Part shown: one piece after another, positions 44,944-54,022 of the stretch
Layout: every line of letters begins with the position of its first letter
How positions within the stretch are numbered: position 1 is the stretch's first letter
NCBI GenBank assembly: GCA_025057595.1
Contig: JANXBK010000001.1
Span: 1-64,000 of the forward strand
Source of the DNA: Thermodesulfovibrio sp.
GTDB lineage: Bacteria; Nitrospirota; Thermodesulfovibrionia; Thermodesulfovibrionales; Thermodesulfovibrionaceae
Direction: 5' to 3'
Length of the DNA: 64,000 bases
Notes under the pieces: model-generated
Told to the model about the DNA's origin: nothing
Seen by the model: only the letters and a program-made list of their open reading frames with translations
Databases searched by the model: none
Made by a program: the position numbers and the translations under genes

Positions 44944-45177
44944 TCATTCTCCTTTAGTAACAGTATTAATTATTTCTTGAGAAATTTCCTTAGACACCTT
45001 TAATGCTTCAATATTACTTTCCCTAAGTTTTTCATACAGCTCTTCTCTGAATATGGGTATTCCTTTTGGTGCTTCAATGCCTATTCTGACTTGCGAGCCA
45101 TCAATATCTAAGACTTTTATAATTATTTCATCTCCTATTCTTATTGATTGCCCTAATTTTCTCGTTAAGACTAACAA
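44944..45177 (-). CDS. csrA: Carbon storage / translational regulator CsrA
   Basis: A 77-residue RNA-binding regulator starting MLVLTRKLGQSIRIGDEI, with KVLDIDGSQVRIGIEAPKGIPIFREELYE, the standard CsrA core. It represses flagellin translation by covering GGA motifs at the ribosome binding site and is opposed by FliW, encoded next. It is 2 bases after flgL. Confidence 0.96.
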   Translation of the reverse strand: MLVLTRKLGQSIRIGDEIIIKVLDIDGSQVRIGIEAPKGIPIFREELYEKLRESNIEALKVSKEISQEIINTVTKGE

Positions 45178-45179
45178 AT

Positions 45180-46601
45180 CTACCTCAAAAAGTCAAAGAG
45201 ATTACTACGGAAAAAATCAGTGAGAGTTACTCTTAATGCTTGAAGAACTGTCATTCTTTGATTAAGCTCTGAGATTACTTGTAAAGCATCTGCATCTTGA
45301 TCATTAGATAAAGCTTGTTTAGTATTTGTTTCTAATTCAAGGTTATAATCTGTAATAGTTTCAATTTTGTTTAATCTTGCTCCAATAATAGATTGTTGTT
45401 TGAAAAGATTTTCGGTGATTTTATCAAGATAATCCACTGCTTTCTGAATTCTTCCCTGATCATTGGTTTCAAGGGCAACTTTAAGAAAATGGAGTGCTCT
45501 TAAGTAGTAGTTTTCATTAATATAGTTATTGTTAAAGCTATAGTAGTTGGGATTATTAGGATCAGTTATATAGTTATAACCTGGTATATTTTCTTCAAGA
45601 CTCATATGTACAATGCCAGCCTCAGGGTTGTAGGATAAGAGATTAAGATTGTCTGCTGAGGCTGAACTTACATTAATTCTTATCATATTAGATTTTCCAC
45701 TTGGTATACTTCCGATTATAAGTCTATAGTCAGCAGAGGCTGTAGTTCCTATATTTACGATCCAGGCTTTCACGATACTACCTGCTTGAGAGTTTATAGC
45801 ATCTCTAATATAAGTTAGAGAAGCATTAGCAGGAATTGCTATTTCAACAGATTGATTATCATCCATTTTAATAGTAATAGTTCCACCATTGGCAGTAAAA
45901 GATTGATTAGGATTGCTTAAAGAAGCGGTTTTCATAAGAAGTGCTGAAAGAGGATCAGCATCGTAAACTTCATTTATATCATTTAGATCATCAAAAAATT
46001 TATAATTATAGGGAGTTAAAACTTTAATGTTTCTGTCAGGATCATTAGGTTCAACTTGATAGGTGAAAAACTCTGTTGCCGGTAAATTAACTGCTACATC
46101 AAGGAAAAAGCTTATATCAAGATACTGTAAATTAATATCCGACTCATAAATTCCTGTAGATTCATTAACAGCAGGAGTGTCTCCCTTAAAGCCTGCAAAA
46201 ATATATCTTCCAGAGACTTTTGTATTTATTGTGTCAATACTACGTTGAATTAATATGTCTATCTCTTTTGCAAGTGCCAATCTATCTGTAGCCGACAGTG
46301 TGTCTGTAGAGCCCTGTACAGCATATTGTTTTGCTTTGATAGCAATACTCTTAAGGTCTTCAATTGCCTTTTCAATAGAGGAATTAAAAATCTTAGATGT
46401 ATCAATAACTCTTCTGTATTCTGTTAAAGCTGAAAGCTCTGATTTATATTTTACTATTCTTGAGATTGCAACTGGATCATCTCCTGGAGAAAGTATTCTT
46501 TTTCCAGTAGAAAGTTGTTTTTGAGATTTAAACATTGCCTCAATCTGATTATTTAAATCTCTTAAGAGGTTTTCATAAAAAAATCTTGCTGTTACTTTCA
46601 T
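45180..46601 (-). CDS. flgL: Flagellar hook-filament junction protein FlgL
   Basis: HAP3 of 473 residues, joining hook and filament. The N-terminal MFKSQKQLSTGKRILSPGDDPVAISRI and C-terminal flagellin-like helices are typical. The middle is large, with a variable insertion (about 180-330) longer than that of enteric FlgL (about 317 residues in total). It begins 1 base after the flgK stop. Confidence 0.92.
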   Translation of the reverse strand: MKVTARFFYENLLRDLNNQIEAMFKSQKQLSTGKRILSPGDDPVAISRIVKYKSELSALTEYRRVIDTSKIFNSSIEKAIEDLKSIAIKAKQYAVQGSTDTLSATDRLALAKEIDILIQRSIDTINTKVSGRYIFAGFKGDTPAVNESTGIYESDINLQYLDISFFLDVAVNLPATEFFTYQVEPNDPDRNIKVLTPYNYKFFDDLNDINEVYDADPLSALLMKTASLSNPNQSFTANGGTITIKMDDNQSVEIAIPANASLTYIRDAINSQAGSIVKAWIVNIGTTASADYRLIIGSIPSGKSNMIRINVSSASADNLNLLSYNPEAGIVHMSLEENIPGYNYITDPNNPNYYSFNNNYINENYYLRALHFLKVALETNDQGRIQKAVDYLDKITENLFKQQSIIGARLNKIETITDYNLELETNTKQALSNDQDADALQVISELNQRMTVLQALRVTLTDFFRSNLFDFLR

Positions 46602-46602
46602 T

Positions 46603-48249
46603 TTATTTCACCATCTCAAAAAGGGTTGCTAAAATTTCATCAGCAACTCTTATTACTCTTGCAGAAGCCTCATACATTTTTTGAAACTTTATAAGATTTA
46701 CTGCTTCTTCATCAAGGCTTACACCTGAAATGTCTTGTCTACGTTTTTGCATCTCTTGAACCATTGCTTCTTGAAAACTTTTCTGAGTCTTGGCTCCAGA
46801 AGAGTATACTCCGATTTCAGAAACAATTGATCTGTAAAAATCTATTGGAGTTGCATTTCCTATAATTTTACCCTCAATAAGTGAATATATTGCTTTTGCA
46901 TTTCTGTTATCCATAACTCCGCCTGCAGAGGTTGGATCTTCTGCGGCAGCTGCGATTTTATCCGGATTAGTTATCTCAACTTCAAAATAAAGAGCAGTAT
47001 TTGGTCTTATTTGAAAATTTAAAATGAGATCCACCGAAGGATTTCTTAGGGTTATCTCTATTTCATTAAAACTTAATTTATAGTATATATCACTACCAAT
47101 ACTCCAAGAAGTAACTTGAGGAGTTATATTAGTTGGTGGGGTAGTTGAGTTATCAATAACTGTCCAAATATTTCCATCAAAGGAAATTTGATATTTATGA
47201 TAACTGTTTGAGTTTACTGAATTAATTTTAAATACTACTTCAGAGTCAACTGTTCCTTGAGCAACATCTAAATTATAAAGCTTTTTAAAGAAATTATTTC
47301 CTGTTGAGCCATCAAGCCCGTATCCCTGCCTATGTAGTTGATTTATAGCTTCAGTTAAATCAAAGACAAACATATTAAGTTTATTCATATATTGCAGCAC
47401 AATGCTGTCTCTTAAATCTATTTCAGCCTTTAGTTTTCCAGACTGAATTAGATGAGTTATATCCAATGTAGCTGAGGGAGTTTTAACTTCAAGTTTTAGA
47501 TTTTGGTTAAAGTCTGTCGTCACATTTAGGTGATAAACTTTTCCTGCTTCAACAAGGGGAGTTCCTCCAACTAAAATAGAGTATCTTCCTGTAGCATCTT
47601 CAAAATAAGTAATTCCAACTATATCATTAAGCTTTTTTACAAGACTCTCTCTTTGATCTTTTATATCAAGAGCTCCAGGGTTTGCAACTATTTTCTCATT
47701 AAGCTCATTAATTTGGTCAAGACAGGAGTTAACTATATTAACAAGATTAACTGCATCTTTGTAAATCTCCTGTCTTTCATCAATTAAAGCCTTATAGGCA
47801 GTATTTATTCTTTGAGCAAGATAATTAGCTTTGTTAAGGAGAAGATGTCGTTGTGCTGTTCCTGAAGGATTTTGACTCACCTCTTGCCAAGCATTAAAAA
47901 AATCGTTTATGGTGTCAGTTAAGGCAACTTCCGATGCTTCATTAAAAATGCTTTCGAGTCTTAAAATGCCGTTTTGAAAAACATCCCAATAGGCAAGCCT
48001 TGATGATTCTGTTTTAATTTGAAGTTCAATAAAAGAGTCATACAGTCTTCTTATATCCGCAATTCTAACTCCTCTTCCAGAGATGCCCATATAGCTGAAG
48101 ATTCCAGATGTAATGTTTTCAAATATAACATCTTGTCTTGTATAACCTTCTGTTGCAGCATTTGCTATATTGTGGGAGACTACTTCAAGAGCTTTTTGAT
48201 AACTTAATAGCCCTGATTTTCCTATATCAAAAAGTACAGAAAGGGCCAT
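46603..48249 (-). CDS. flgK: Flagellar hook-associated protein FlgK
   Basis: HAP1 of 548 residues. The N-terminus has the rod/hook signature SYQKALEVVSHNIANAATEGYTRQ (in part) and the C-terminus has SGVSLDEEAVNLIKFQKMYEASARVI (in part), both conserved in FlgK. It overlaps the flgN stop by 1 base and is followed by flgL. Confidence 0.94.
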   Translation of the reverse strand: MALSVLFDIGKSGLLSYQKALEVVSHNIANAATEGYTRQDVIFENITSGIFSYMGISGRGVRIADIRRLYDSFIELQIKTESSRLAYWDVFQNGILRLESIFNEASEVALTDTINDFFNAWQEVSQNPSGTAQRHLLLNKANYLAQRINTAYKALIDERQEIYKDAVNLVNIVNSCLDQINELNEKIVANPGALDIKDQRESLVKKLNDIVGITYFEDATGRYSILVGGTPLVEAGKVYHLNVTTDFNQNLKLEVKTPSATLDITHLIQSGKLKAEIDLRDSIVLQYMNKLNMFVFDLTEAINQLHRQGYGLDGSTGNNFFKKLYNLDVAQGTVDSEVVFKINSVNSNSYHKYQISFDGNIWTVIDNSTTPPTNITPQVTSWSIGSDIYYKLSFNEIEITLRNPSVDLILNFQIRPNTALYFEVEITNPDKIAAAAEDPTSAGGVMDNRNAKAIYSLIEGKIIGNATPIDFYRSIVSEIGVYSSGAKTQKSFQEAMVQEMQKRRQDISGVSLDEEAVNLIKFQKMYEASARVIRVADEILATLFEMVK

Positions 48250-48689
48250 TAAACCTCCTTTGAGATAGTTGACTTAGCGGATATATTGAAATTTTCAAGA
48301 AATTTTAGGCTTCTATGTATATTAAAAAGACAGTGATCAATAAGCTGCTCATTTATTCTTTGAATTTCTTCTATAGCAGTAAGCAGAGTTTTTATCGTTG
48401 TATAGAGCTCTTTTAGTTTTGATGTTTCTTCGTATATTTCGTATTTTTTTATAATTTCAGAAAGAGAAAGTCCGTTAAGTTCATTTTCTAAAAGAAATTT
48501 CTCTCTTTCTTTCTCCAGAAGAGAAATTTTCATTACTGTTTCTTCCTTTTTTCTTAAAATTCTTTCAAGTTCATGGTGTCTAAGGGAAACAATAGTATCT
48601 CTTTCTTCTGAGACAATATTGTAAAGCTCTGAAAGGCATTCTTTTTCTTTAGTTAATATTTCTAAAAGCCTGTTAAGTAAGTTTGTCAA
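48249..48689 (-). CDS. flgN: Flagellar export chaperone FlgN-like
   Basis: A 146-residue helical protein between flgM and flgK. FlgN is the cytoplasmic chaperone for FlgK and FlgL. Sequence similarity is low in this family, but the size, coiled-coil nature (RHHELERILRKKEETV) and location in flgM-flgN-flgK-flgL order make the call sound. It overlaps the flgM end by 17 bases. Confidence 0.82.
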   Translation of the reverse strand: MTNLLNRLLEILTKEKECLSELYNIVSEERDTIVSLRHHELERILRKKEETVMKISLLEKEREKFLLENELNGLSLSEIIKKYEIYEETSKLKELYTTIKTLLTAIEEIQRINEQLIDHCLFNIHRSLKFLENFNISAKSTISKEV

Positions 48690-48972
48690 TCAAAGCCTCC
48701 TTTATTATTTTTCCTGCTACATCACTTCCTCTTATTTCATAAGTTCCGGTATTAATTGCGTTTTTAATTTCCTCAACCTTATCTGCTCTTATATCAGGCA
48801 AATTGCTTACTTCAACCATTAATTTTGACAGCTGCTTTGCAGTCTCTGATAGTGTTATTTGGTCTTTTGTAGCTATCTCTTCACCTTTTTCAGGATGCTT
48901 TCCTTGAGATTTTTCAGTAGATACTTGAATATTCGCTCCTACTCCCTCTATTCTTAAAGGTCCTCCAATCAT
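48673..48972 (-). CDS. flgM: Anti-sigma-28 factor FlgM
   Basis: A 99-residue negative regulator that binds sigma-28 (FliA) until exported through the hook. The C-terminal half has DQITLSETAKQLSKLM and VEEIKNAINTGTYEIRGSDVAGKI, the FlgM signature. It is preceded by AAAGGAGG and by a sigma-28 type promoter at 49003-49029, so it would be controlled by the factor it inhibits. FliA is encoded at 62368. Confidence 0.9.
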   Translation of the reverse strand: MIGGPLRIEGVGANIQVSTEKSQGKHPEKGEEIATKDQITLSETAKQLSKLMVEVSNLPDIRADKVEEIKNAINTGTYEIRGSDVAGKIIKEALIDKLT

Positions 48973-48997
48973 AAAAAATACCTCCTTTTTTTCTTTT

Positions 48998-49726
48998 TTA
49001 TGAAATCGGCGATTTTACCGATTTATTTATTATTACCAAAGGATCTATAGTTTTTCCATTTTTTCTTACCTCAAAGTGAAGATGTGGACCAGTCGTTCTT
49101 CCTGTTGAGCCGCTCAAAGCAATTGTAGTATTTTCAGTAACTATATCACCTACATTTACCAGATTCTTTGAATTATGAGCATAAACAGTTTGTGTGCCAT
49201 TTTCATGTTCAACTACTATACAATTTCCATAGCTAGAGCTGTAGCCTGAATAAATAACTTTTCCAGGTAAGACTGGTTTAACTTCTGTTCCTTCAGGTAC
49301 TGCTATATCTATACCTTTATGATATTTGATTTTTCCATCTATTGGGTCAACTCTTAATCCAAATTTAGATGAGATAATACCCTTTACTGGGAGAGAAATT
49401 TTCTTAGGTAAAGGAGTGGTTTGAGTTTTTTCAATGTCTTTTTTTAAGTCGGGTTTTAATTCAAGCTTATTATTATTGAAACTATTTAAAAAATTAGAAT
49501 TTTCTGTTAGAAATCTTCCGAATCCTAACTCTCTGTCAGCCATCATCTCTGCGATCTCAGGAATTACAATGCTCATATAAGTTTGAATTGTTCTATCTTT
49601 ACTAAAAGATGTATTGTTAAACATTAACTTAAGTAGTTCAGTAAGAAAGAGAGTATCTATTTTTTTTGAAATAATTTTCAACTGTTTTTCATCATGATTA
49701 ATTTGACTATTAATAGCTTCTATCAT
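48998..49726 (-). CDS. FlgJ-type rod protein fused to an M23 (LytM) peptidase
   Basis: A 242-residue two-domain protein. Residues 15-80 are a FlgJ rod-binding domain (LFLTELLKLMF, YMSIVIPEIAEMMADRELGFGR in part). Residues 110-235 are an M23 metallopeptidase with zinc ligands H136 and D140 in HKGID, and H215/H217 in PHLHFE; H184 in YAH completes the site. In enterics the second FlgJ domain is a glucosaminidase. Here a peptidase would open the murein for the rod by cutting cross-links. No signal peptide is present, so export would be by the flagellar machinery. It follows flgI by 7 bases. Confidence 0.85.
   Translation of the reverse strand: MIEAINSQINHDEKQLKIISKKIDTLFLTELLKLMFNNTSFSKDRTIQTYMSIVIPEIAEMMADRELGFGRFLTENSNFLNSFNNNKLELKPDLKKDIEKTQTTPLPKKISLPVKGIISSKFGLRVDPIDGKIKYHKGIDIAVPEGTEVKPVLPGKVIYSGYSSSYGNCIVVEHENGTQTVYAHNSKNLVNVGDIVTENTTIALSGSTGRTTGPHLHFEVRKNGKTIDPLVIINKSVKSPIS
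49003..49029 (-). promoter_or_regulatory. Sigma-28 promoter of flgM-flgN-flgK-flgL-csrA-fliW
   Basis: On the minus strand TAAA (49029-49026), exactly 15 bases, then GCCGATTT (49010-49003) match the FliA consensus TAAA-N15-GCCGATAA in ten of twelve positions. It overlaps the end of flgJ, and transcription would begin about 24 bases before the flgM start. Confidence 0.7.
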
Positions 49727-49733
49727 AGAGTCC

Positions 49734-50831
49734 TCACATTATTATTAGTTCAGCCTTTAATGCACCAGCTGTTTTTAATGCCTGAAGTATTGAAATTAAA
49801 TCTTTTGGAGTTACTCCTAAAGCATTAAGAGCCTTCACTAACTCACCAACTGTTGAGCCCTTAACTTCAGTTAGAGATGCTTGTCTTTCCTCGACTTTAA
49901 GCTCTGTTCTTGGAACAACTTCAGTTCTTGCAGTTTCAGGTGCTAAAGGAGGAGGCTGAACAACCTGTGGAGCTTCTCTTATTGTAATAGTAAGTCCACC
50001 ATGAGCCAAAGCTACAGGAGAGAGTTTTACATTTGAACCTATTACAACAGTGCCAGTTCTTTCGTTTATTACTACTCTAGCTGGCTCATCTGTTGTAACT
50101 TCAATTTTTTCTATCTGAGCCATAAAATCTAAGACATTTTCTTTGTATTTGTCAGGAACATAAATTACTACTGTTGAGGGATCAACAGCTTTTGCTAAGG
50201 AAGATTTGAAACTCCTATTTATTTTTTCTGCTATAGATTGAGCAGTAGTTATATCAGGAAACTGAAGAAGTAACTGAAGCTCACTTTTTGCACCTAAATT
50301 TACTGTAACAGTTTTCTCTACAATTGCTCCCTCAGGTATATATCCTACATTTTGATGGTTTTTTATTGCCTGAGCAGCTCTTCCTGCTGCAATAAATCCT
50401 CCTATTGATATTGGCCCTTGTGCTACTGCATAAACTTCTCCATCAGGTCCGATAAGTGGAGTCATTAAGAGTGTTCCACCTTGTAGGCTTTTTGCATCTC
50501 CAATGGATGAGACTTGCACATCTATTTTACTGCCAGGTTTTATATTTGTTGGTAGTTTTGCTGTAACCATAACAGCAGCAACATTTTTTACCTTTCCCTT
50601 TAAGTCTCTCACATTTACAGTTACTCCCATTCTGCTAAGCATGTTTGCGATAGGTTGATAAAGATATGTGCCGTCTTTGTCTCCAGTTCCATTTAAACCA
50701 ACTACAAGTCCGTAACCAACAAGTTGGTTTTCTCTCACTCCAGCCCAATTTGCTATATCTTTAATTCTTTCTGCATAAGAGCTTGATACAAAAAGAGGTA
50801 TTATTGCTAAGACAAAAAGTATTTTTCTCAT
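49734..50831 (-). CDS. flgI: Flagellar P-ring protein FlgI
   Basis: Periplasmic ring around the rod in the peptidoglycan layer. The frame opens at 50855, but ATG 50831 is preferred: it has GGAGG 6 bases before it and gives a clean signal peptide (MRKILFVLAIIPLF...SYA). The protein is then 365 residues. Signatures are IADIANW-like RIKDIANWAGVRENQLVGYG, VVGLNGTGDK and VVINERTGTVVIG. It begins 11 bases after flgH. Confidence 0.94.
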   Translation of the reverse strand: MRKILFVLAIIPLFVSSSYAERIKDIANWAGVRENQLVGYGLVVGLNGTGDKDGTYLYQPIANMLSRMGVTVNVRDLKGKVKNVAAVMVTAKLPTNIKPGSKIDVQVSSIGDAKSLQGGTLLMTPLIGPDGEVYAVAQGPISIGGFIAAGRAAQAIKNHQNVGYIPEGAIVEKTVTVNLGAKSELQLLLQFPDITTAQSIAEKINRSFKSSLAKAVDPSTVVIYVPDKYKENVLDFMAQIEKIEVTTDEPARVVINERTGTVVIGSNVKLSPVALAHGGLTITIREAPQVVQPPPLAPETARTEVVPRTELKVEERQASLTEVKGSTVGELVKALNALGVTPKDLISILQALKTAGALKAELIIM

Positions 50832-50842
50832 ACTATCCTCCA

Positions 50843-51577
50843 TTAAAAGGGCCAAATTTTATCAAGAAACCTTACAAGCCAGCCTTGAGACTGCTTATCT
50901 CCTATAGCTCCTTCACCAACAAGATATATTTGAGCGTCAGCTACATACTGGCTAAGAACAGTATTGTTTGGATTTATATCATCAGGTCTAATAATTCCTC
51001 TTAAGACGAGTATCTCTTTTTCATTATTTACGATGATTTCTTTTCTTGACTCAATAACTAAATTTCCATTTGGAAGAACTTCAACAACCTTAGCAGTAAT
51101 AGTTCCTATGATTTTACCAGTTCTCTCTGTATCTCCGTCACCTTTGAAATCACTTTTAGCAGAGCCTTTAACATTAGGAGTAAAGATATTTCCAGATTTA
51201 TAAAATCCTTTAAGTATTGGAAGATTATGAATGTTAAAATCTGTATTCATACCAAAAAAAGTATCAACTCCGTAATCTACAGAGGAGTCTCTTGATGCAG
51301 AGGTTGATGCCTTCTTTTGGGCTGCTGTCGACTCACTTATAATTATTGTAACAAGATCATTGACTCTACGAGCTTTTTTGTCTTCAAACAAAGAGGCTCG
51401 ATTTTTCCACAAAGAGCCTTCTGCTGTAGTGTCGGTTTTTGATTGTTCAGTGTAGTAGTATTTTGGAGGCATTCCTGCATTTTTAATCTCTCTTACTTCC
51501 TTTAATTCTGAGCAAGCAGAGGCAATTAAAATCAAAAAAGACAGGAAGAAGGATTTTTTAATAAACTCTCTTTTCAT
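50843..51577 (-). CDS. flgH: Flagellar L-ring protein FlgH
   Basis: Outer-membrane ring lipoprotein of 244 residues. It has a lipobox (LIASAC, C22) and the core LWKNRASLFEDKKARRVNDLVTIIISEST (in part), then RTGKIIGTITAKV and LVIESRKEIIVNNEKEIL (in part). Its presence shows a diderm envelope with an outer membrane. Start overlaps the flgA stop by 4 bases. Confidence 0.93.
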   Translation of the reverse strand: MKREFIKKSFFLSFLILIASACSELKEVREIKNAGMPPKYYYTEQSKTDTTAEGSLWKNRASLFEDKKARRVNDLVTIIISESTAAQKKASTSASRDSSVDYGVDTFFGMNTDFNIHNLPILKGFYKSGNIFTPNVKGSAKSDFKGDGDTERTGKIIGTITAKVVEVLPNGNLVIESRKEIIVNNEKEILVLRGIIRPDDINPNNTVLSQYVADAQIYLVGEGAIGDKQSQGWLVRFLDKIWPF

Positions 51578-52233
51578 AGAATTACCCTCACAGTGTTTTT
51601 GTCTACTAATTTACCTACAATATCTTTGCCAGTTTGAATACAATGAACCAAAGCTGTATCACCTACTACACTGTCAGATTTTAGAACTCCTTCTGTCATT
51701 ATTATGACTTTACCAATTTCTATTACTAAATTAACTTTACTTCCCCTTTTTACAGGAGTATTTGGATAAAGATGCTCTTGTTTGATTATTACTCCTTGAG
51801 CAAGACTTCTTTTAGCTATTTTCCCTACAATTAATCTTTTATCAGTTATAGCTCCTAACGGAGTTCTGTTTGCTGGTTGCTTAATCTCTATTAGATCTTC
51901 TTCTTTAATAGTATCTCCTTTTTTAATAACTCTTTGAGTTAGATATACTTTTGTGAGAATCTCGTAGTTTGCTAAAGCTCTGTAGAGTCTTTTGTCGCAC
52001 TTAAATGTAAACTCTAATGAGTTTGGTCTTTTTATCTCACGAATCTTTAAGTTTTCAGGAATACATCCAATAGGCTGAAAACCTATAAACTTTATTTGTC
52101 CTATGATGACTTCCTCGTTGATTGGAGATTTTTTTATCTCTCTTTCTAAAAGAGCTGTCAGAAGAGTTAAATCAAAGGCAAAGCTTACAGGTAAAATAGA
52201 TAAAATTATAATAACAACAAAGACTTTCTTCAT
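51574..52233 (-). CDS. flgA: Flagellar basal body P-ring assembly chaperone FlgA
   Basis: A 219-residue periplasmic chaperone for FlgI with a signal peptide (about 1-20) and a C-terminal SAF domain: LTQRVIKKGDTIKEEDL, GKIAKRSLAQGVIIKQEHL and a conserved end. It sits between flgG and flgH, 3 bases from flgG. Confidence 0.9.
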   Translation of the reverse strand: MKKVFVVIIILSILPVSFAFDLTLLTALLEREIKKSPINEEVIIGQIKFIGFQPIGCIPENLKIREIKRPNSLEFTFKCDKRLYRALANYEILTKVYLTQRVIKKGDTIKEEDLIEIKQPANRTPLGAITDKRLIVGKIAKRSLAQGVIIKQEHLYPNTPVKRGSKVNLVIEIGKVIIMTEGVLKSDSVVGDTALVHCIQTGKDIVGKLVDKNTVRVIL

Positions 52234-52236
52234 CCT

Positions 52237-53025
52237 TTACCTCTTAAGGCCTACTACTGTTTGAAGCATCTCATCAGAAGTTTGAATTGCCTTTGAATTA
52301 ATATCAAAAGCCCTTTGAGCGATTATTAGATTAGCAAGCTCTTCAACAACATTCACATTAGACATCTCAAGAAAACCTTGAATAATTGTACCTCTTCCCT
52401 CTGTGCCAGGAGTTCCAGTAGTTGGTGCTCCAGAAGCATCTGTTTCAAGAAATAAATTTTTACCTATAGCTCTAAGTCCAGCAGGATTTATAAATCTTGC
52501 AAGTTCAATGGTGCCTATTTCAACTGGAGCAACCGTGCCTGGCTGTAGCACTGTTACCCTTCCGTCAGCTCCAACTGTTATTTTTATCGCATCTGCAGGA
52601 ACTGTTATTCCTGGCTCTAAAGGATAGCCATCATTTGTGACAATTCTTCCATCTCTGTCAATTCTAAAATTACCAGCTCTTGTATAAGCTACTGTTCCGT
52701 CAGGAAGTGTAACCTGAAAGAATCCGTCACCATCTATCGCCAAATCAAGATCGTTTCCTGTGTTGATTAGATCTCCTGGTGTAAAAAATCTTGCTACAGC
52801 AATTGGTCTAACACCAAGTCCAATCTGAATGCCTGTTGGATATTGTGTTCCGTCATCAGAAGGTGCACCGGGGTTTATGATATTTTGATAGATTAAATCT
52901 TGAAACTCAGCTCTACCTTTTTTGAATCCTGTTGTATTAACATTTGCAAGATTATGAGCAATTACATCCACATTAAGCTGTTGGGCATGCATCCCTGTTG
53001 CTGCTGTGAATAAGGCTCTAAACAT
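52237..53025 (-). CDS. flgG: Flagellar distal rod protein FlgG
   Basis: A 262-residue rod protein with N-terminal [40 protein letters not shown] and C-terminal [18 protein letters not shown] plus [19 protein letters not shown], all diagnostic of FlgG. It follows flgF by 10 bases after an AGGAGG. Confidence 0.96.
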   Translation of the reverse strand: MFRALFTAATGMHAQQLNVDVIAHNLANVNTTGFKKGRAEFQDLIYQNIINPGAPSDDGTQYPTGIQIGLGVRPIAVARFFTPGDLINTGNDLDLAIDGDGFFQVTLPDGTVAYTRAGNFRIDRDGRIVTNDGYPLEPGITVPADAIKITVGADGRVTVLQPGTVAPVEIGTIELARFINPAGLRAIGKNLFLETDASGAPTTGTPGTEGRGTIIQGFLEMSNVNVVEELANLIIAQRAFDINSKAIQTSDEMLQTVVGLKR

Positions 53026-53035
53026 AGCTTACCTC

Positions 53036-53755
53036 CTAAAGTCTTGCAATTTCGCTTACTGCTTTTTGTGCAAGCTCATCAAAGTTTTTTGTTACTCTTT
53101 GAGTTAAGTCAAAGTTTCTTATAGCTTGAATCATTTGAACAAGTTCATTCATTGGATTAACATTTGAGGATTCAATCCATCCTTGAAGTATTTGTCCAGT
53201 GGCTTGACCTGCAATGATTCCATCATAAAAGGAGTTTCCCACATGAAAGATATTATCTATTTTTAAAAGATTTAATCTTGTAATCTGACTACCGTCAACA
53301 AAAATGCTTCCGTCCTTACCGATCTCTATCTTGTTTCCTTCAATTAAAATAGGATTATTATTTTCATCAAGAACTCTTAATCCACCTTGTGTAACAAGAT
53401 AGTTTTCTTTGTCGCGGCTAAAAGAGCCAGCTCTTGTATACAGATTTCTGTCTCCAACTCTTACAACAAAAAAACCCTCACCTTGAATGGCAAGATCCAA
53501 AGGATTTCCAGTATGTCTCAGATTTCCTTGAGAAAGCTCGATGTATTGTGTACCAAAGTAGGTTTGAGTTCTTGAGTCTTGATAGATAGCACGAGGCTCA
53601 GGTGGTCTTCCAGAAAGAAGAGGATAGAGTCTGCTTGCAAAAGAAACTCTTTTATAACCTGTTGTATTCATATTAGCGAGATTATTTGATACAGAGGCAA
53701 GCTCATTTTCTCTAATTAACATTCCAGACATTGTTATATAAATTCCTTTATACAT
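53036..53755 (-). CDS. flgF: Flagellar rod protein FlgF-like
   Basis: A 239-residue hook-basal body protein with MYKGIYITMSGMLIRENEL at the start, NLANMNTTGYKR and C-terminal GWIESSNVNPMNELVQMIQ. It is shorter than FlgG and precedes it, as FlgF does. There is no clear ribosome binding site, and a sigma-54-like element lies very close upstream, so the leader may be very short. Confidence 0.88.
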   Translation of the reverse strand: MYKGIYITMSGMLIRENELASVSNNLANMNTTGYKRVSFASRLYPLLSGRPPEPRAIYQDSRTQTYFGTQYIELSQGNLRHTGNPLDLAIQGEGFFVVRVGDRNLYTRAGSFSRDKENYLVTQGGLRVLDENNNPILIEGNKIEIGKDGSIFVDGSQITRLNLLKIDNIFHVGNSFYDGIIAGQATGQILQGWIESSNVNPMNELVQMIQAIRNFDLTQRVTKNFDELAQKAVSEIARL

Positions 53756-53770
53756 TCTAAAAAAAGCTAA

Positions 53771-53787
53771 TCAAAGATTGTGCCAAT
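53771..53787 (-). promoter_or_regulatory. Possible sigma-54 promoter before flgF
   Basis: On the minus strand the sequence TTGGCACAATCTTTGAT has a perfect -24 block (TTGGCAC) and a -12 block with GA where GC is expected, at the right 10-base spacing. Middle flagellar genes are commonly sigma-54 dependent. The predicted start would leave only about 5 bases of leader. Confidence 0.4.
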
Positions 53788-53851
53788 TAAAAAATTGAAA
53801 TTTAAGTTTTTTGACAGCAGAAAAAAGGAAAATTTTTTCTTGATAGGAAAT

Positions 53852-54022
53852 TTATGCCTCTATATCTATCCTATGCTCAGTGGTTTTTTCTTTTTGAGTT
53901 TCCTTCTCTTTTTTTTCTTTGTCTTTCTTTTTTACTCTAAATTTCGCAAAAATACTTCCCTGCTTTATTGGTTTAATTTCTCTGTAGGCTCCCAATGGAT
54001 CTATCTTGTCTTCCGGTGACAT
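53852..54022 (-). CDS. Small highly charged protein in the flagellar operon
   Basis: A short gene of 56 codons. ATG 54022-54020 directly follows the TAA of the HDOD gene. The product starts MSPEDKIDPLGAYREIKPIK, continues with a lysine-rich stretch (KKKDKEKKEKETQKEK) and ends HRIDIEA. No domain is recognised. Its position, exact abutment with the upstream stop and codon use like its neighbours argue for a real gene, possibly a small flagellar or chemotaxis accessory. The frame on the opposite strand (53780-54019) is judged a shadow. Confidence 0.6.
   Translation of the reverse strand: MSPEDKIDPLGAYREIKPIKQGSIFAKFRVKKKDKEKKEKETQKEKTTEHRIDIEA

Noticed and set aside
53780-54019. Plus-strand open frame of 79 codons, phenylalanine-rich
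   Set aside because: It is the complement of a lysine-rich minus-strand gene (53852-54022) that abuts the upstream stop codon; runs of Phe arise from complemented Lys codons. It runs against the surrounding operon and has no ribosome binding site.
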